From Candidatus Scatonaster coprocaballi (GTDB lineage Bacteria; Bacillota; Clostridia; Saccharofermentanales; Saccharofermentanaceae): DNA of 64,000 bases. Under the pieces are notes generated by a model, which saw only the letters and a program-made list of their open reading frames with translations, was not told the origin of the DNA and searched no databases. Both the position numbers and the translations under genes were made by a program. The DNA lies in assembly GCA_018064475.1 (NCBI GenBank), contig JAGHVD010000042.1:1-64000 (forward strand), given 5' to 3'. Numbering within the stretch: position 1 is the first letter of the stretch; each line of letters starts with the position of its first letter. Shown here piece by piece: positions 1-9,136 of the stretch.

Positions 1-137
1 GTCCTTTTCGTTTTTGTGTGGCAACTAAACTTTAGGACTTTTAAACTCCTTTTTCAATTTGTATTTATTTTTCTATACCCACAACTTCCGTGAAGAACCA
101 ATATAGAGGCTATTTGAACGGTTGGAGGGATAGAAAC

Positions 138-2663
138 ATGAAGAAGTCAGCAAAGGTTTTGGCATTTGGATTGGCTGGAATCATGGTCCTGCCAATGTCC
201 TCCTGCAAGAAGAAAGATGGACAGAAGGGATCGCAACAAACACAGCAGAGTGCACCGCTGGTTCCGGTTGCGACGAGGGAGACGCAGTACGTCCAGGAGT
301 CGGATCCGTATTTCACGGATTCGGAGATCGAGTTCCCTGTCCCATTCGATGAAACGAGAACCATGGAGGGTATGTCGGTCGGGAATTGCAAGATTCTGAA
401 TGACAAAGTCTACTTTACCTTTGATATCCAATACATGTTGTCACCGGAGGAACGCGAGGAGCGGGATTCACTCGTGGGAAAATGGGAATCGGAGAGCCAG
501 CTCCGATACTTCGAACTACAGGATTCTCTCCAGGAATGCGGACTCGTTTCGTATTCGATGACCGGTGAAAAGGTGGCTGAGTTTGAGATAGCACCGGAAG
601 AATCTGTGCAGGGATTTTTCTCGATGAAGGACGGAAGAATCGGTGCTTTTCTATCTGAAAAAAGATATGAGGTTAACGAAAACAACAATCAGGTTGAGAT
701 GATTTGCGGAGAGAACCTGGTGTATTTTTCCGAAGAGGGAAAACGACTTGAGGAGTTTTCCATCGAGCAGCGAGAACAGGAGTTTTTGGGAGATCGGTTT
801 TTCGAACTTGATAACGGAAATATTCTTGTAGTAGGTGACTCAAATGTGTTTATCATGAGCCATGAGGGAAACATCCTCGCTCAGGATTCATTCAATGAAC
901 AAAAAGGAAGTGCTTTTGAAGAGAAAGGAAAATACTATATTCTGTTCTCCCATTCAACCATGGAGGACGATAAAGTGAAGTATGAAAAGACCGTCCGCGA
1001 GATTGACACGGTGACAGCGAAACTAGGGGATCCGAAGCAAATCGATCCTTCGATCCCGGACTATTTCTTCGATTGTGGGGATGCATGCTATTCGGTGGAG
1101 GATTACGAACCAGTCAAGAAAATCAATGTGTTCGATGGTACGGTCGAAGAACTGATGAATTATGCCTACACCGATATTACTCCTTTTCTTAGCGGTGAGA
1201 TGAGTGATTTCAGATGTGATCAGGATACGGATTTGTATTTCCTGAAGAAAAAAGCGATCAGAGGAAATACATCCTGGGTACAGTCTGTGCCGGTACTGGT
1301 GCATCTTCATAAGGAGGAGAAAAACCCTTATGCCGGGCGCCCGATTCTTTACGCAGCGACCTGCAAAACGGATTATGATTCGCCATTTACACAGGCGGTT
1401 AATGCTTATAATAAACGGCCTGAAAGCAAGGCGCGAATCATCGTGTATTCTCCGGAAACCGAGGTTCCCGGATATGGAGCGGCCCAGGCAGATATTGCCG
1501 ACCAGATTCTTCTTTCTATGAAGTCGGGGAACGGGCCGGATATTTTATTGAACTGCGGAGAATTCAGCCAGTTTAACTCAGAAAAGATTCTTCTTGATCT
1601 GAATCCTTACATGGATGGGGCAACGGGAATTAACAGAGCCGACTATTACGACAATATCTTTCGTGCATTCGAGGTCGACGGGAAACTTTACCAGCTTCCA
1701 ATCAACGTGCAAGCGGATGGTTTTCTCGGAAACCCGGATCTTCTTTCGGGCGTGAGTGGATGGACGATCAGCGATTTTGACGCAGAGATGGGAAATAACA
1801 AAAATGGCGCATACCCTCTGCTTGGAGGGAGTAATATACTTGCCATGTACTGGAACGAGGAAGGCAATGTCGGAATTACCGAGCCTCTCGGAATGCTCAA
1901 TGCGTTGCTGGCACATGATTTCCATCACTATGTGAATTATAGTAATTGCAGTTGTAGTTTTGATAGTGATGATTTCCGTACACTTCTTGAAATTGCAGCG
2001 AAATACGGCGGCTGTGTTGATCAAGGGGGGCTCATGGACATTTATGACAAGTACGATGATATGTCTGACACAGATCCTTGTGCGAAAGCGATGCAGGACG
2101 GAATCAGTGCGCTGACTATTCTGGAGTTCTCTAATCTGACTTATTTTTCAGCGACGTCGTATGTATGCGGGGGAGCCCCACTCTATCTGGGTTGGCCGAC
2201 TTCGGGGCAGTCTGGACTCGGTGCGAAGGCATGTGTGTCTGTCGGTATTTCTGCATATTCGAAAGCTCCGGAAGAAGCATGGGATTTTGTGGCCTTTCTT
2301 CTAAAGGAAGATTCACTGTTTAACGATATAGGAGGAGACTCTTATAGAGGTGGAAGTGTCCTTGTAAAACGCTCTGCTCTGGATTTGAACGCACAGCAGG
2401 AACTGGATGCGTATCTGGCAAGGGTGGAGTTCTATTCGGACGAACCGGGTATGATTGCTTTAGATGCCGTGTTGAGCGATGAGTCCATGAGTAAGTATAA
2501 AGAAATGATTGGTACGATTCATTCTTCCATTCAGGTTGATACAAGAATCTTTGCCATCGTGATGGAAGAAGCTCCCGCTTTCTTTAATGGGCAAAAGAGT
2601 ACGGATGAAGTAAGTAAATCGATTCAGAACCGGGTGACCACGCTTCTGCAGGAACAAGGATAA
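138..2663 (+). CDS. Large lipoprotein, solute-binding family 1 type (paralogue 1)
   Basis: Predicted exported lipoprotein of 841 aa. I start at the ATG at 138 because GGAGGG lies just upstream and the protein then opens with a Lys-rich signal peptide and a lipobox ending MSSC; an ATG at 90 has no such support. Residues about 60-380 are beta-rich and propeller-like. From about 390 (motif EEKNPYAG) the protein resembles the binding domain of ABC sugar importers, with GNGPDILLNC near 463. No permease or ATPase gene is nearby, so an importer role is not shown; a sensory or scavenging role is possible. Four relatives lie in this window (6594, 13361, 15776 truncated, 49704) and share the SDPYF opening and the EEAPAFF-type C-terminus. 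The family link is seen; the ligand is unknown. Confidence 0.8.
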   Translation: MKKSAKVLAFGLAGIMVLPMSSCKKKDGQKGSQQTQQSAPLVPVATRETQYVQESDPYFTDSEIEFPVPFDETRTMEGMSVGNCKILNDKVYFTFDIQYMLSPEEREERDSLVGKWESESQLRYFELQDSLQECGLVSYSMTGEKVAEFEIAPEESVQGFFSMKDGRIGAFLSEKRYEVNENNNQVEMICGENLVYFSEEGKRLEEFSIEQREQEFLGDRFFELDNGNILVVGDSNVFIMSHEGNILAQDSFNEQKGSAFEEKGKYYILFSHSTMEDDKVKYEKTVREIDTVTAKLGDPKQIDPSIPDYFFDCGDACYSVEDYEPVKKINVFDGTVEELMNYAYTDITPFLSGEMSDFRCDQDTDLYFLKKKAIRGNTSWVQSVPVLVHLHKEEKNPYAGRPILYAATCKTDYDSPFTQAVNAYNKRPESKARIIVYSPETEVPGYGAAQADIADQILLSMKSGNGPDILLNCGEFSQFNSEKILLDLNPYMDGATGINRADYYDNIFRAFEVDGKLYQLPINVQADGFLGNPDLLSGVSGWTISDFDAEMGNNKNGAYPLLGGSNILAMYWNEEGNVGITEPLGMLNALLAHDFHHYVNYSNCSCSFDSDDFRTLLEIAAKYGGCVDQGGLMDIYDKYDDMSDTDPCAKAMQDGISALTILEFSNLTYFSATSYVCGGAPLYLGWPTSGQSGLGAKACVSVGISAYSKAPEEAWDFVAFLLKEDSLFNDIGGDSYRGGSVLVKRSALDLNAQQELDAYLARVEFYSDEPGMIALDAVLSDESMSKYKEMIGTIHSSIQVDTRIFAIVMEEAPAFFNGQKSTDEVSKSIQNRVTTLLQEQG

Positions 2664-2738
2664 GGGACGAAAATTCAATTACAAGCTTGTGTAAATGGCG
2701 ATGGATAATCAATTTTGAAGAATACTATGGAGGATTGC

Positions 2739-3050
2739 TTATCGTTTTATATGTTGGTTGAACACCGGAATTATAGCCACTGTCCCCAAATTGTCCCCCA
2801 ATTTGAGAAAAACGGCCAGTTTTGAACAATCCAAAACTCGAAAAGTCATCTTGTTGTACTGCACGTTTGCGCCGCCCTTGACTTTGCGCTCGAAATCTTC
2901 CGCAAACTCAAGAACAGCCTTCTGCTCCTGCTTTGAGGTCAAGCCCTTCGGAGGGACAAACGTTGTGGTCCTGCGGATCTGCTTTCCGTTTTCGTCATAT
3001 CCGAAACTGACGGTAATCTTATACGCATCGCTTCTTTTCTGAATCTGCAT
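2739..3050 (-). pseudogene. Tyrosine integrase remnant with internal deletion
   Basis: A 103-aa frame with a near-perfect AGGAGGTGAT ribosome site. Residues 1-70 resemble the N-terminal arm-DNA-binding region of phage and ICE integrases. They then run straight into a short tail (KLGDNLGTVA) whose coding DNA carries two direct repeats 11 bp apart. The whole catalytic domain, with its Arg-His-Arg-Tyr residues, is missing. I read this as an integrase gene that lost its middle. The tail DNA is similar to the sequences at about 8993-9100 and 16570-16670. Not functional as a recombinase. Confidence 0.6.
2782..2804. repeat. Paired 11-bp direct repeats, terminus copy C
   Basis: GTCCCCAAAT and GTCCCCCAAT start 11 bp apart, about one helical turn. 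They match in position the paired GCCCCCAAAT repeats at 9037-9057 and 16614-16634, and all three are preceded by TATCGTTTTATA about 40 bp to the left. Paired repeats of this kind near an integrase end are the usual form of arm-type sites bound by the integrase N-terminal domain; that role is inferred. Confidence 0.5.
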
Positions 3051-3166
3051 AGTATCACCTCCTGAACACCTGAGAATAAACGCTTTTTTCAGCTATGCTA
3101 CATACATTGTAAATCGGACTCTGTCCCAATATTGGGGGCGCGCCGTATTGTTTTCAAAATGCAAAT

Positions 3167-3227
3167 CGAAATGTTGCCGAAATGTTCCGAAATGTTGTCG
3201 AAATGTCATAGAAAAGTTCCGAAATGT
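3167..3227 (+). promoter_or_regulatory. Helically phased CGAAATGT direct repeats
   Basis: CGAAATGT occurs five times, starting at 3167, 3178, 3188, 3199 and 3220. The steps are 11, 10, 11 and 21 bp, so all copies sit on the same face of the DNA helix, with one slot skipped. The block ends 33 bp before the ATG of the AlbA_2 gene. It looks like an operator for a regulator that binds cooperatively, possibly that gene's own product; the binder is inferred. Confidence 0.55.
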
Positions 3228-3259
3228 CTGGTATTATCAACTTGTAAGGAGGTAGTGTT

Positions 3260-4663
3260 ATGAAAATCAGTGAGTTATTCCCCGATGTAATGTGTGAAGA
3301 TTTGAATTATGAGTATAAGGCTGTCTTGAACCCTGATCATATTGTCAAATGGGCAAAAACTATTGTTGGATTTGCAAATGATAAAGGTGGAATAATATTC
3401 ATAGGTGTTGCAAATGACGGAGAAGCATTTGGCCTTTCACTTGAAGATATTGATGCTACGAAACTCCTTGTATCTCAGGTAAACGACAGAAACATATTTC
3501 CTCATGCAAAGTATACATATATGTTGCGAAGTGTGGATGAAAAAGCGGAAAAGTATGTGTTGGCGCTTAAAGTCAAACCATCAGACTCGATTGTCAGATA
3601 CCGCGAGGGCGACTATAACGAGACAGTTTATATCAAAGGGGACGGAAACACAACTCCAGCAACCCCAGAAGAGATAATCGCATTGTCAAAGCGAAAATAC
3701 GGGGTCGATAACGAAACAAGTGAAATCAAATATAGCAGCAGGGAATGGAAAGATTATGTAGATCTGTGCAAAGAATACCGGTCTGATTCATCTGCTCCTA
3801 CACTTAAAGAATTGCAAAATGAGGAAGTCGTTTCAAAGGATGGTTTTGCAAAAACGGGACTGCTCATGTTTAAAGACAATTATGAAGGTGATGATACGCT
3901 GATTTGTTGCCGCCTTTGGAAGGGTGACAAGAAGATTGGAGATGCGCTTGATAGCGACAGGTTTAAAGGGCCGATTTCTACAGTTTTCAGAAATGCAATA
4001 AGATTCATCGAGCGTAATACAAAAACAGGCTGGCGCAAAGTTGAAGGAGGCGGACGAGAAGAAATTCGTTCTTATCCGGCAGAAGCAATAAGAGAAGCAC
4101 TTGTTAATGCTATTGCCCATCGTGATTATTCGATTTCCGGTACTCAGATAGATATAGATATTTATAGTGACAGGATCGATATTGTCTCGCCAGGCTCATG
4201 GTTGCTTCCCAGACCATATGAAGAGTATCCTCTAGGTTCTATTCCTTCTATAAGGAGAAACGCAATAATCGCCGCATGTCTTGATATAGCAAATCTGATG
4301 GAGCGAGGCGGAACCGGATTTCAGACTATAATTGAAAGCTACAAAGATGCTGGGGAAGCAAAGCAGCCCGGCGTATTAATATATCCGGGATTCCTTGATT
4401 TGCGGCTTTTTGATTTGTTGTATGATACACAGACAGTAAATGAAGATCTCTCTGATAAGGATAAAGTCATAGAGTTGCTTCGAGTAAAGCCTTGTTCTGT
4501 AAAAGAATTGCAAGCGGTAACGCACTATAGCAGTAGGAGTACTTTTTTGTCGGAGATACTTAATCCGTTATTAAAAGAGGGCATAGTTTATCGTGAGGGT
4601 AATCCTAAATCGCCGACGTCTTTGATTAAAATCTCAAATCCATCGCAACATAACAAAAACTGA
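3260..4663 (+). CDS. AlbA_2 (Schlafen-like) DNA-binding, ATPase-fold regulator
   Basis: 467 aa, started at the ATG after AAGGAGGTAG. Residues about 10-125 fit the AlbA_2/Schlafen domain, with the FANDKGGIIFIGV core and the YIKGDG segment. Residues about 265-380 contain EALVNAIAHRDYS, the N-box of the GHKL-type HATPase_c_4 domain that usually follows AlbA_2. The last 70 residues look like a winged helix. Proteins of this build are treated as ATP-dependent transcriptional regulators and are common on mobile elements; the exact target is unknown. The phased repeats at 3167-3227 are the likely regulatory site. Next to an integrase remnant, so probably imported cargo. Confidence 0.85.
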   Translation: MKISELFPDVMCEDLNYEYKAVLNPDHIVKWAKTIVGFANDKGGIIFIGVANDGEAFGLSLEDIDATKLLVSQVNDRNIFPHAKYTYMLRSVDEKAEKYVLALKVKPSDSIVRYREGDYNETVYIKGDGNTTPATPEEIIALSKRKYGVDNETSEIKYSSREWKDYVDLCKEYRSDSSAPTLKELQNEEVVSKDGFAKTGLLMFKDNYEGDDTLICCRLWKGDKKIGDALDSDRFKGPISTVFRNAIRFIERNTKTGWRKVEGGGREEIRSYPAEAIREALVNAIAHRDYSISGTQIDIDIYSDRIDIVSPGSWLLPRPYEEYPLGSIPSIRRNAIIAACLDIANLMERGGTGFQTIIESYKDAGEAKQPGVLIYPGFLDLRLFDLLYDTQTVNEDLSDKDKVIELLRVKPCSVKELQAVTHYSSRSTFLSEILNPLLKEGIVYREGNPKSPTSLIKISNPSQHNKN

Positions 4664-4742
4664 GACTGACTGATCACCGTCAATCATAGACATTGTCATA
4701 TTTCGTGAATTTTGCGCGTCCACAGTTTACGATAATGCAGAA

Positions 4743-4793
4743 TTGACAGACTTCTTACCTGGTGTTACCATAAAGATAAACTACAAATGTATT
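4743..4793 (+). promoter_or_regulatory. blaI promoter and BlaI-type operator
   Basis: TTGACA at 4743-4748 and TACCAT at 4766-4771 are 17 bp apart, a good vegetative promoter. ACTACAAATGTATT at 4780-4793 lies just downstream, over the expected transcript start. It matches 12 of 14 positions of the perfect palindrome ACTACATATGTAGT at 6560-6573, which resembles known BlaI/MecI operators. This predicts that the regulator represses its own operon. Confidence 0.7.
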
Positions 4794-4813
4794 TTATTGA
4801 CGGGAGAGAAGTT

Positions 4814-5200
4814 ATGAGTGGGAAGGATATCAGAAAGCTTCCAGATGCGGAGTTTGAGATCATGCGTGCGATCTGGCAATGTCATGAGCCTGTGACTTCC
4901 CCGATCCTTACGGAAAAACTGCGAATAACTCTCCCAGAGAAAGACTGGAAACAGCAGACAGTAATGACCATGCTCGTCCGATTGGAGAAGAAGTCATTTC
5001 TGCGATCAGAGAAGAATGGGAAAGAAAGATACTATTCTCCGGCAATTACGGAAGAGGAGTATCTTCAGGTAGAAGCCCAGAGTCTTCGCCAGCGTTTCGG
5101 AGGAACTCGGATAACCGGTCTGGTGAAGTCACTCTATGACGGTGGCGAGTTATCGAAGGAAGAGATTACAGATTTGCGAAAATGGCTCGATGAGCAGTGA
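4814..5200 (+). CDS. blaI: BlaI/MecI/CopY family repressor
   Basis: 128 aa. The ATG at 4814 has GGGAGAGA before it; an ATG at 4787 lies inside the operator and is rejected. The N-terminal winged helix reads LPDAEFEIMRAIW...TVMTMLVRLEKK, typical of the family, followed by a C-terminal dimerisation helix. In known systems the partner M56 peptidase triggers cleavage of the repressor when its outside sensor is engaged. Here the partner gene follows after 6 bp, and a second operator precedes the lipoprotein gene at 6594. The likely regulon is therefore itself, the peptidase and the lipoprotein, not a beta-lactamase. Confidence 0.9.
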   Translation: MSGKDIRKLPDAEFEIMRAIWQCHEPVTSPILTEKLRITLPEKDWKQQTVMTMLVRLEKKSFLRSEKNGKERYYSPAITEEEYLQVEAQSLRQRFGGTRITGLVKSLYDGGELSKEEITDLRKWLDEQ

Positions 5201-5206
5201 GGATAT

Positions 5207-6535
5207 ATGGAATCCATATTTAAAGCAATTCTTCTGAATTCAATGAATATGTCATTAGTAGCAATGCTGCTGATGGTGATTCTATTTGTGCTAAAGAATA
5301 AGCAGTCTCCGAAGATTCGTTATTATTCATGGTTGGTTATTCTTGTCGGCTTTCTTATCCCTGTGAGATTTACATTTGGTAAAGCACTGATTCGTATCTC
5401 CGATAGTACTGCGTCAAAACCAGTTCCTGTAGGAAATGGAACACAGCTTGTTGAAACGGCAAACCATGGTATGACGTTCAACACAGTATTCCTTGTTCTT
5501 TTCGTAGTGTACATTTTGGGAGTTGTTGCTTCACTTGCAATTTCATTTGCTCTTTTCTTAAGGTGGAAAAGAACTGTGCTTCGTCTTTCTCGTTCTTTTA
5601 CGCAACTTAATGATTTTCTCGAGCCTGTTGCTGAAGAAATGGGAATTTCCGAAGCTAAGATATTATTAACGGAAGCGATTTCTTCCCCGATGATGATTGG
5701 ACTATTTTATCCAACTATCCTGTTACCTAAACGTAAGTATGGTTATGATGAACTCCGGTTGATCCTTAAACATGAATTGACTCATTTTCAGCATAGAGAT
5801 CTGTGGATAAAACTACTATTGATCGTGTGCCGTTCTATCCATTGGTTTAATCCGTTTATGTTCTTTTTTGGAAGATCAATAGAAAAGGAATGCGAGTACT
5901 ATTGCGACATGGCTGTTATGGAAAACGAGCCGGAAAGCATGAGAAAAGTCTATTGCAAGTCTATTCTCAACACCTTGGCAGATCAGGTTCGAAGAAAAAA
6001 TAGTTCTTTCCGACCAGTGCTTGCAACAAGTTTCTATTCGCCGAAGACCGGACTAAAACAAAGATTCTCGATGGTACTCAGCGAGAAAAAGAAAATGCTT
6101 GTAGGTATTCTGGTACTTGCTGTTCTTTTGACTGTGATATCTGGATTTGCTATCTCAACTACATCAACTGATGCAGTCCCATTGCAAACGGAAGCGGTGA
6201 TAACGGAACAAACACTTGCAAGCGATTCTGCGAAAGAATCAAAAGTGATAGAAAGTGCATTTTATGAGCCTACGGAGAGCTCGGATTATGATTCCAAAAG
6301 TGATTCGTGGAACGGTGATAATGTACGTATTGAGCCCACAGAGAGTATGGATTATGATTGGGAAAATGATCCGTGGAACGCTGAAAATGCAGCGATTGAA
6401 CCTACAGAGAGTTTAGAGTATGACTCAGAAAATGTACCAGGAATTAGTGAGACTGCGATTTGCGAATCGGAGATGACTTATGAGACAGAACTTAGTGAAC
6501 CTGATGCGCCGACGAGTTCTGTTGTAGATACGTAG
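5207..6535 (+). CDS. BlaR1-like M56 membrane metallopeptidase with novel acidic tail
   Basis: 442 aa. Membrane segments at about 10-30, 39-58, 92-117 and 297-317. The zinc site is visible: HELTH at 189-193 and E230 in the ECEYYCD motif. In BlaR1 and MecR1 the region after the last membrane segment is a penicillin-binding sensor. Here it is replaced by about 120 acidic, low-complexity residues with three copies of a repeat opening EPTES (about 23 residues each), and no SxxK site. So the signal sensed is not a beta-lactam bound in the usual way. Sits directly after blaI. A fragment of a paralogue is at 12747-13286. Confidence 0.85.
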   Translation: MESIFKAILLNSMNMSLVAMLLMVILFVLKNKQSPKIRYYSWLVILVGFLIPVRFTFGKALIRISDSTASKPVPVGNGTQLVETANHGMTFNTVFLVLFVVYILGVVASLAISFALFLRWKRTVLRLSRSFTQLNDFLEPVAEEMGISEAKILLTEAISSPMMIGLFYPTILLPKRKYGYDELRLILKHELTHFQHRDLWIKLLLIVCRSIHWFNPFMFFFGRSIEKECEYYCDMAVMENEPESMRKVYCKSILNTLADQVRRKNSSFRPVLATSFYSPKTGLKQRFSMVLSEKKKMLVGILVLAVLLTVISGFAISTTSTDAVPLQTEAVITEQTLASDSAKESKVIESAFYEPTESSDYDSKSDSWNGDNVRIEPTESMDYDWENDPWNAENAAIEPTESLEYDSENVPGISETAICESEMTYETELSEPDAPTSSVVDT

Positions 6536-6559
6536 GATACATATTTTTTTGCATTAAAA

Positions 6560-6573
6560 ACTACATATGTAGT
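6560..6573. promoter_or_regulatory. BlaI-type operator upstream of the lipoprotein gene
   Basis: ACTACATATGTAGT is a perfect 14-bp palindrome, 20 bp before the lipoprotein start at 6594 and a better copy of the site over the blaI promoter. Its form matches BlaI/MecI operators (core TACATATGTA). A possible -35 TTGCAT is at 6549-6554. The site predicts that the lipoprotein is under BlaI control. Confidence 0.7.
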
Positions 6574-6593
6574 AAATGAAAGGATGGTTGAAA

Positions 6594-8915
6594 ATGAAAA
6601 GAACATTTCAGAGAGTTATAGGGTGCTGCTTGAGCTTATTGATGCTCGGTTCTTGTGGCTGTTCCCCTAAAAAGAAGAATTCGGGTGATGTGTCGGAGTT
6701 AGTATCCCATGAAAAGAACATTGTGCTGAATCAGGGACAGTTTGTGAAAGAGGAGGATACATTTTTTGAAACAAAAGAAATTCCGCTTCAAGTACCGATA
6801 GATAGTGATAAGACAGTAAAATGCGTTGAATATTTGGATACGCTGATCAGTGACAATCAGGTAATCTGTGGATACCTTATTGAATATGAAGAACAGATTT
6901 GGGTGTACGGTGTTGCTGTTTATTCTACAGAGGGTGAACTTGCTCAAAATGTTATTCTTCCCCAGAATGAGATTCTGAATGCAATCTCACTTGGGAATGC
7001 GGGGGAGATACTGGCTATTTCGATGAACGAAACAAATGGAGAACACTTTAGTCTTTATCGGATCACGGCAGATGCAAAGTTCGAAAAGATACTGGATTTT
7101 TCGGATGAGCTGTACATTGGAACAGGTGCATATTTTACTATGCTGGATGACGGCTCGTATCTAGAGCACAATTTTGGAAAAATCCTTCATATCAGTGCCA
7201 CAGGAGAACTCCTTTCCGAACTGAGTGTGCCGAACTCACAGCATACGATGATTCGTCTGGATGATGGCTGGTATTGTGGTATCTATGAGTGGAATGAAGA
7301 TTTCACGGAAGAAGTGTTGTCTATACAGAAAATAGATCTTGCAGAAATGAAAATAGCAGACGAGAAAATCTTAATAGATAGTACTTGGCTCTATAACTTC
7401 GCCCAGACAGGACAAGACTGTTTCCATACAGATATTAACGGCATATACAAGTTGGATATGAAGTCAGGTACGTCTTCTCTTATCCTTACGTGGAACGAGA
7501 CGGACTGCGTGCCGGGTACTATGAGAGATCCGGTATTTTGGGTTCCATCTTCTGATGAAGTGCTATTCATAAAGAAAAAACAGGCAGAGGAAAGAAGTAG
7601 TGACGAAGTCGCTGAAAATGTTCTTGTACATCTTACTCGAGCGGAGGAAAACCCATATGCGGGGAAAAGAATCCTTACAGCTGCCATTGTCGGAAATGGT
7701 GAAAAGCAAGTGTTCCAAGAGATTATGAAACAATACAATACAAATCCGGAGAGCACTTCCCGTATCCAGATAGTCGATTATAATTCACTCTATGGAATAT
7801 ATGATAGCTCGGAGACAGAAGAGGAGCTTCTTGATCAAATCAATCAGGAGGTTTTGTCTGGATCTGCCCCGGATATTCTTGTCAACTGCGCCGGTTATCC
7901 GAGGTTTTCAACATCGAGTAGGATGGCGGATATGACTCCTTATTTTGACGGAAATAACGGAATATCTAGAAATGAATACTACGACAATATTTTCCGTGCC
8001 TTTGAAACAAATGGAAAACTCTACCAGGTTCCGATCTATGTAGAGATGAGCGGAATACTCTATAATGATGCACTTCTAGGAAACAAACATGCTTATTCGA
8101 TTTCGGATCTGATGTCTGCAGTGGATACGTTACCTTCAGATATACAATTGTTTCCAGCGTATTCCTATGAAGAAATGTTGGATATTTTTCTTCCAGTCAT
8201 GATGACTTCGTTTGTCAGTGACGAAAACGGAACATGCCAGTTTGATAGCAAGGAGTTTCAGACACTTTTGGAATTCTGCAAGAAATACGGACAGCAAAAA
8301 GGAATGAACGATAACAATGGCGGTGAATGGATCAATCCGTTGGACTATTTAAATGTTGAGACGGTGGCAGCGGTGCCCTACACGGTAAGTGATGTGATAC
8401 AATATTCAGACTTAGCAGGTGTTCTCCGTGGCCAAGCTCTTTTAGGTGGATATCCTTTGATAGATAACTCAGGAGTTGGTGCAGAAGCAGCAATGTCGGT
8501 AGGAATTTGTGCTGCATCCTCTGGAAAGGAAGAAGCCTTTGAGTTTATCCGTTACCTGCTTTCTCCGGAAATACAAACTCAGTTGTCCTATTATTTATCT
8601 GGTTTTCCCGTTCATCGTGCTGCCTGCAAAGAGGCAACCGAACGGCTCGTCAACGAAAATGAAGATTATATTTTAGCTCCATCCGATCCATCGATGGCTC
8701 AGCCTGGGAAATACTATGTTGAGAAAAAGGTGATATGTGAAGGAATTCCTGAACTGATGGGGGATGTCAATGCTGCTATTTATACAGATCCGATTATTCA
8801 GGACATCGTCAAAGAAGAAACTGCTTCATATTTCAACAACCAAAAGAGTGTTGAGGAGGTATGCAGTACCATACAGAATCGTGCTCAAATCGTTATTCAG
8901 GAAAGAGAGTCATGA
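6594..8915 (+). CDS. Large lipoprotein, solute-binding family 1 type (paralogue 2)
   Basis: 773 aa. I start at the ATG at 6594, preceded by AAAGGATGG; the upstream ATG at 6576 has no ribosome site. Signal peptide with lipobox LGSC. Residues about 40-345 are the beta-rich half. The solute-binding half begins near 349 (AEENPYAGKRI) with GSAPDILVNC at about 422. The C-terminal motif with FNNQKSVEEV and QNRAQ is shared with the other paralogues. It follows the M56 gene by about 60 bp with a BlaI operator between them, so it is either the output or the outside sensor partner of the BlaI/M56 pair. No transporter genes nearby. Confidence 0.8.
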   Translation: MKRTFQRVIGCCLSLLMLGSCGCSPKKKNSGDVSELVSHEKNIVLNQGQFVKEEDTFFETKEIPLQVPIDSDKTVKCVEYLDTLISDNQVICGYLIEYEEQIWVYGVAVYSTEGELAQNVILPQNEILNAISLGNAGEILAISMNETNGEHFSLYRITADAKFEKILDFSDELYIGTGAYFTMLDDGSYLEHNFGKILHISATGELLSELSVPNSQHTMIRLDDGWYCGIYEWNEDFTEEVLSIQKIDLAEMKIADEKILIDSTWLYNFAQTGQDCFHTDINGIYKLDMKSGTSSLILTWNETDCVPGTMRDPVFWVPSSDEVLFIKKKQAEERSSDEVAENVLVHLTRAEENPYAGKRILTAAIVGNGEKQVFQEIMKQYNTNPESTSRIQIVDYNSLYGIYDSSETEEELLDQINQEVLSGSAPDILVNCAGYPRFSTSSRMADMTPYFDGNNGISRNEYYDNIFRAFETNGKLYQVPIYVEMSGILYNDALLGNKHAYSISDLMSAVDTLPSDIQLFPAYSYEEMLDIFLPVMMTSFVSDENGTCQFDSKEFQTLLEFCKKYGQQKGMNDNNGGEWINPLDYLNVETVAAVPYTVSDVIQYSDLAGVLRGQALLGGYPLIDNSGVGAEAAMSVGICAASSGKEEAFEFIRYLLSPEIQTQLSYYLSGFPVHRAACKEATERLVNENEDYILAPSDPSMAQPGKYYVEKKVICEGIPELMGDVNAAIYTDPIIQDIVKEETASYFNNQKSVEEVCSTIQNRAQIVIQERES

Positions 8916-9036
8916 AGTGGTATTAAAGGAGAGATTTGGGGCGTGAGAAAATGGTTTATTGAGTAACGTTGGCATTTTTAGGACTTATCGTGGAGTATCG
9001 TTTTATAACTGAAGCTTGTGAGCGTTTTTCGCAACA

Positions 9037-9057
9037 GCCCCCAAATAGCCCCCAAAT
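9037..9057. repeat. Paired GCCCCCAAAT repeats, terminus copy A
   Basis: GCCCCCAAAT at 9037-9046 and again at 9048-9057, an 11-bp step. The surrounding 140 bp (about 8993-9136) are similar to 16570-16713: TATCGTTTTATA, paired repeats, a CCCCG hairpin, then the tRNA-Thr 3' sequence. Likely the terminus of an integrated element, with the repeats as integrase arm sites (inferred). Confidence 0.55.
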
Positions 9058-9100
9058 TCGAGAAAATCGGCTATTTTTGAAGATCTCTTTAGACAAACAA

Positions 9101-9131
9101 AAACCCCGCAACCGTTGTGGTTACGGGGTTT
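9101..9131. terminator. Hairpin next to the tRNA-Thr scar
   Basis: AAACCCCGCAACC, loop GTTGT, then GGTTACGGGGTTT, with one mismatch. A/T runs on both sides make it a plausible terminator in either direction. A matching hairpin lies at 16676-16707 in the same position relative to the tRNA 3' end, where it probably ends the tRNA transcript. Confidence 0.6.
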
Positions 9132-9136
9132 CATCT

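Noticed and set aside
138-2663. Complete ABC importer locus
   Set aside because: Only binding-protein-like genes are present; no permease or ATPase gene lies near any of the paralogues.
4787-4813. Earlier ATG for BlaI
   Set aside because: It lies within the operator and close to the predicted transcript start, and it lacks a ribosome site.
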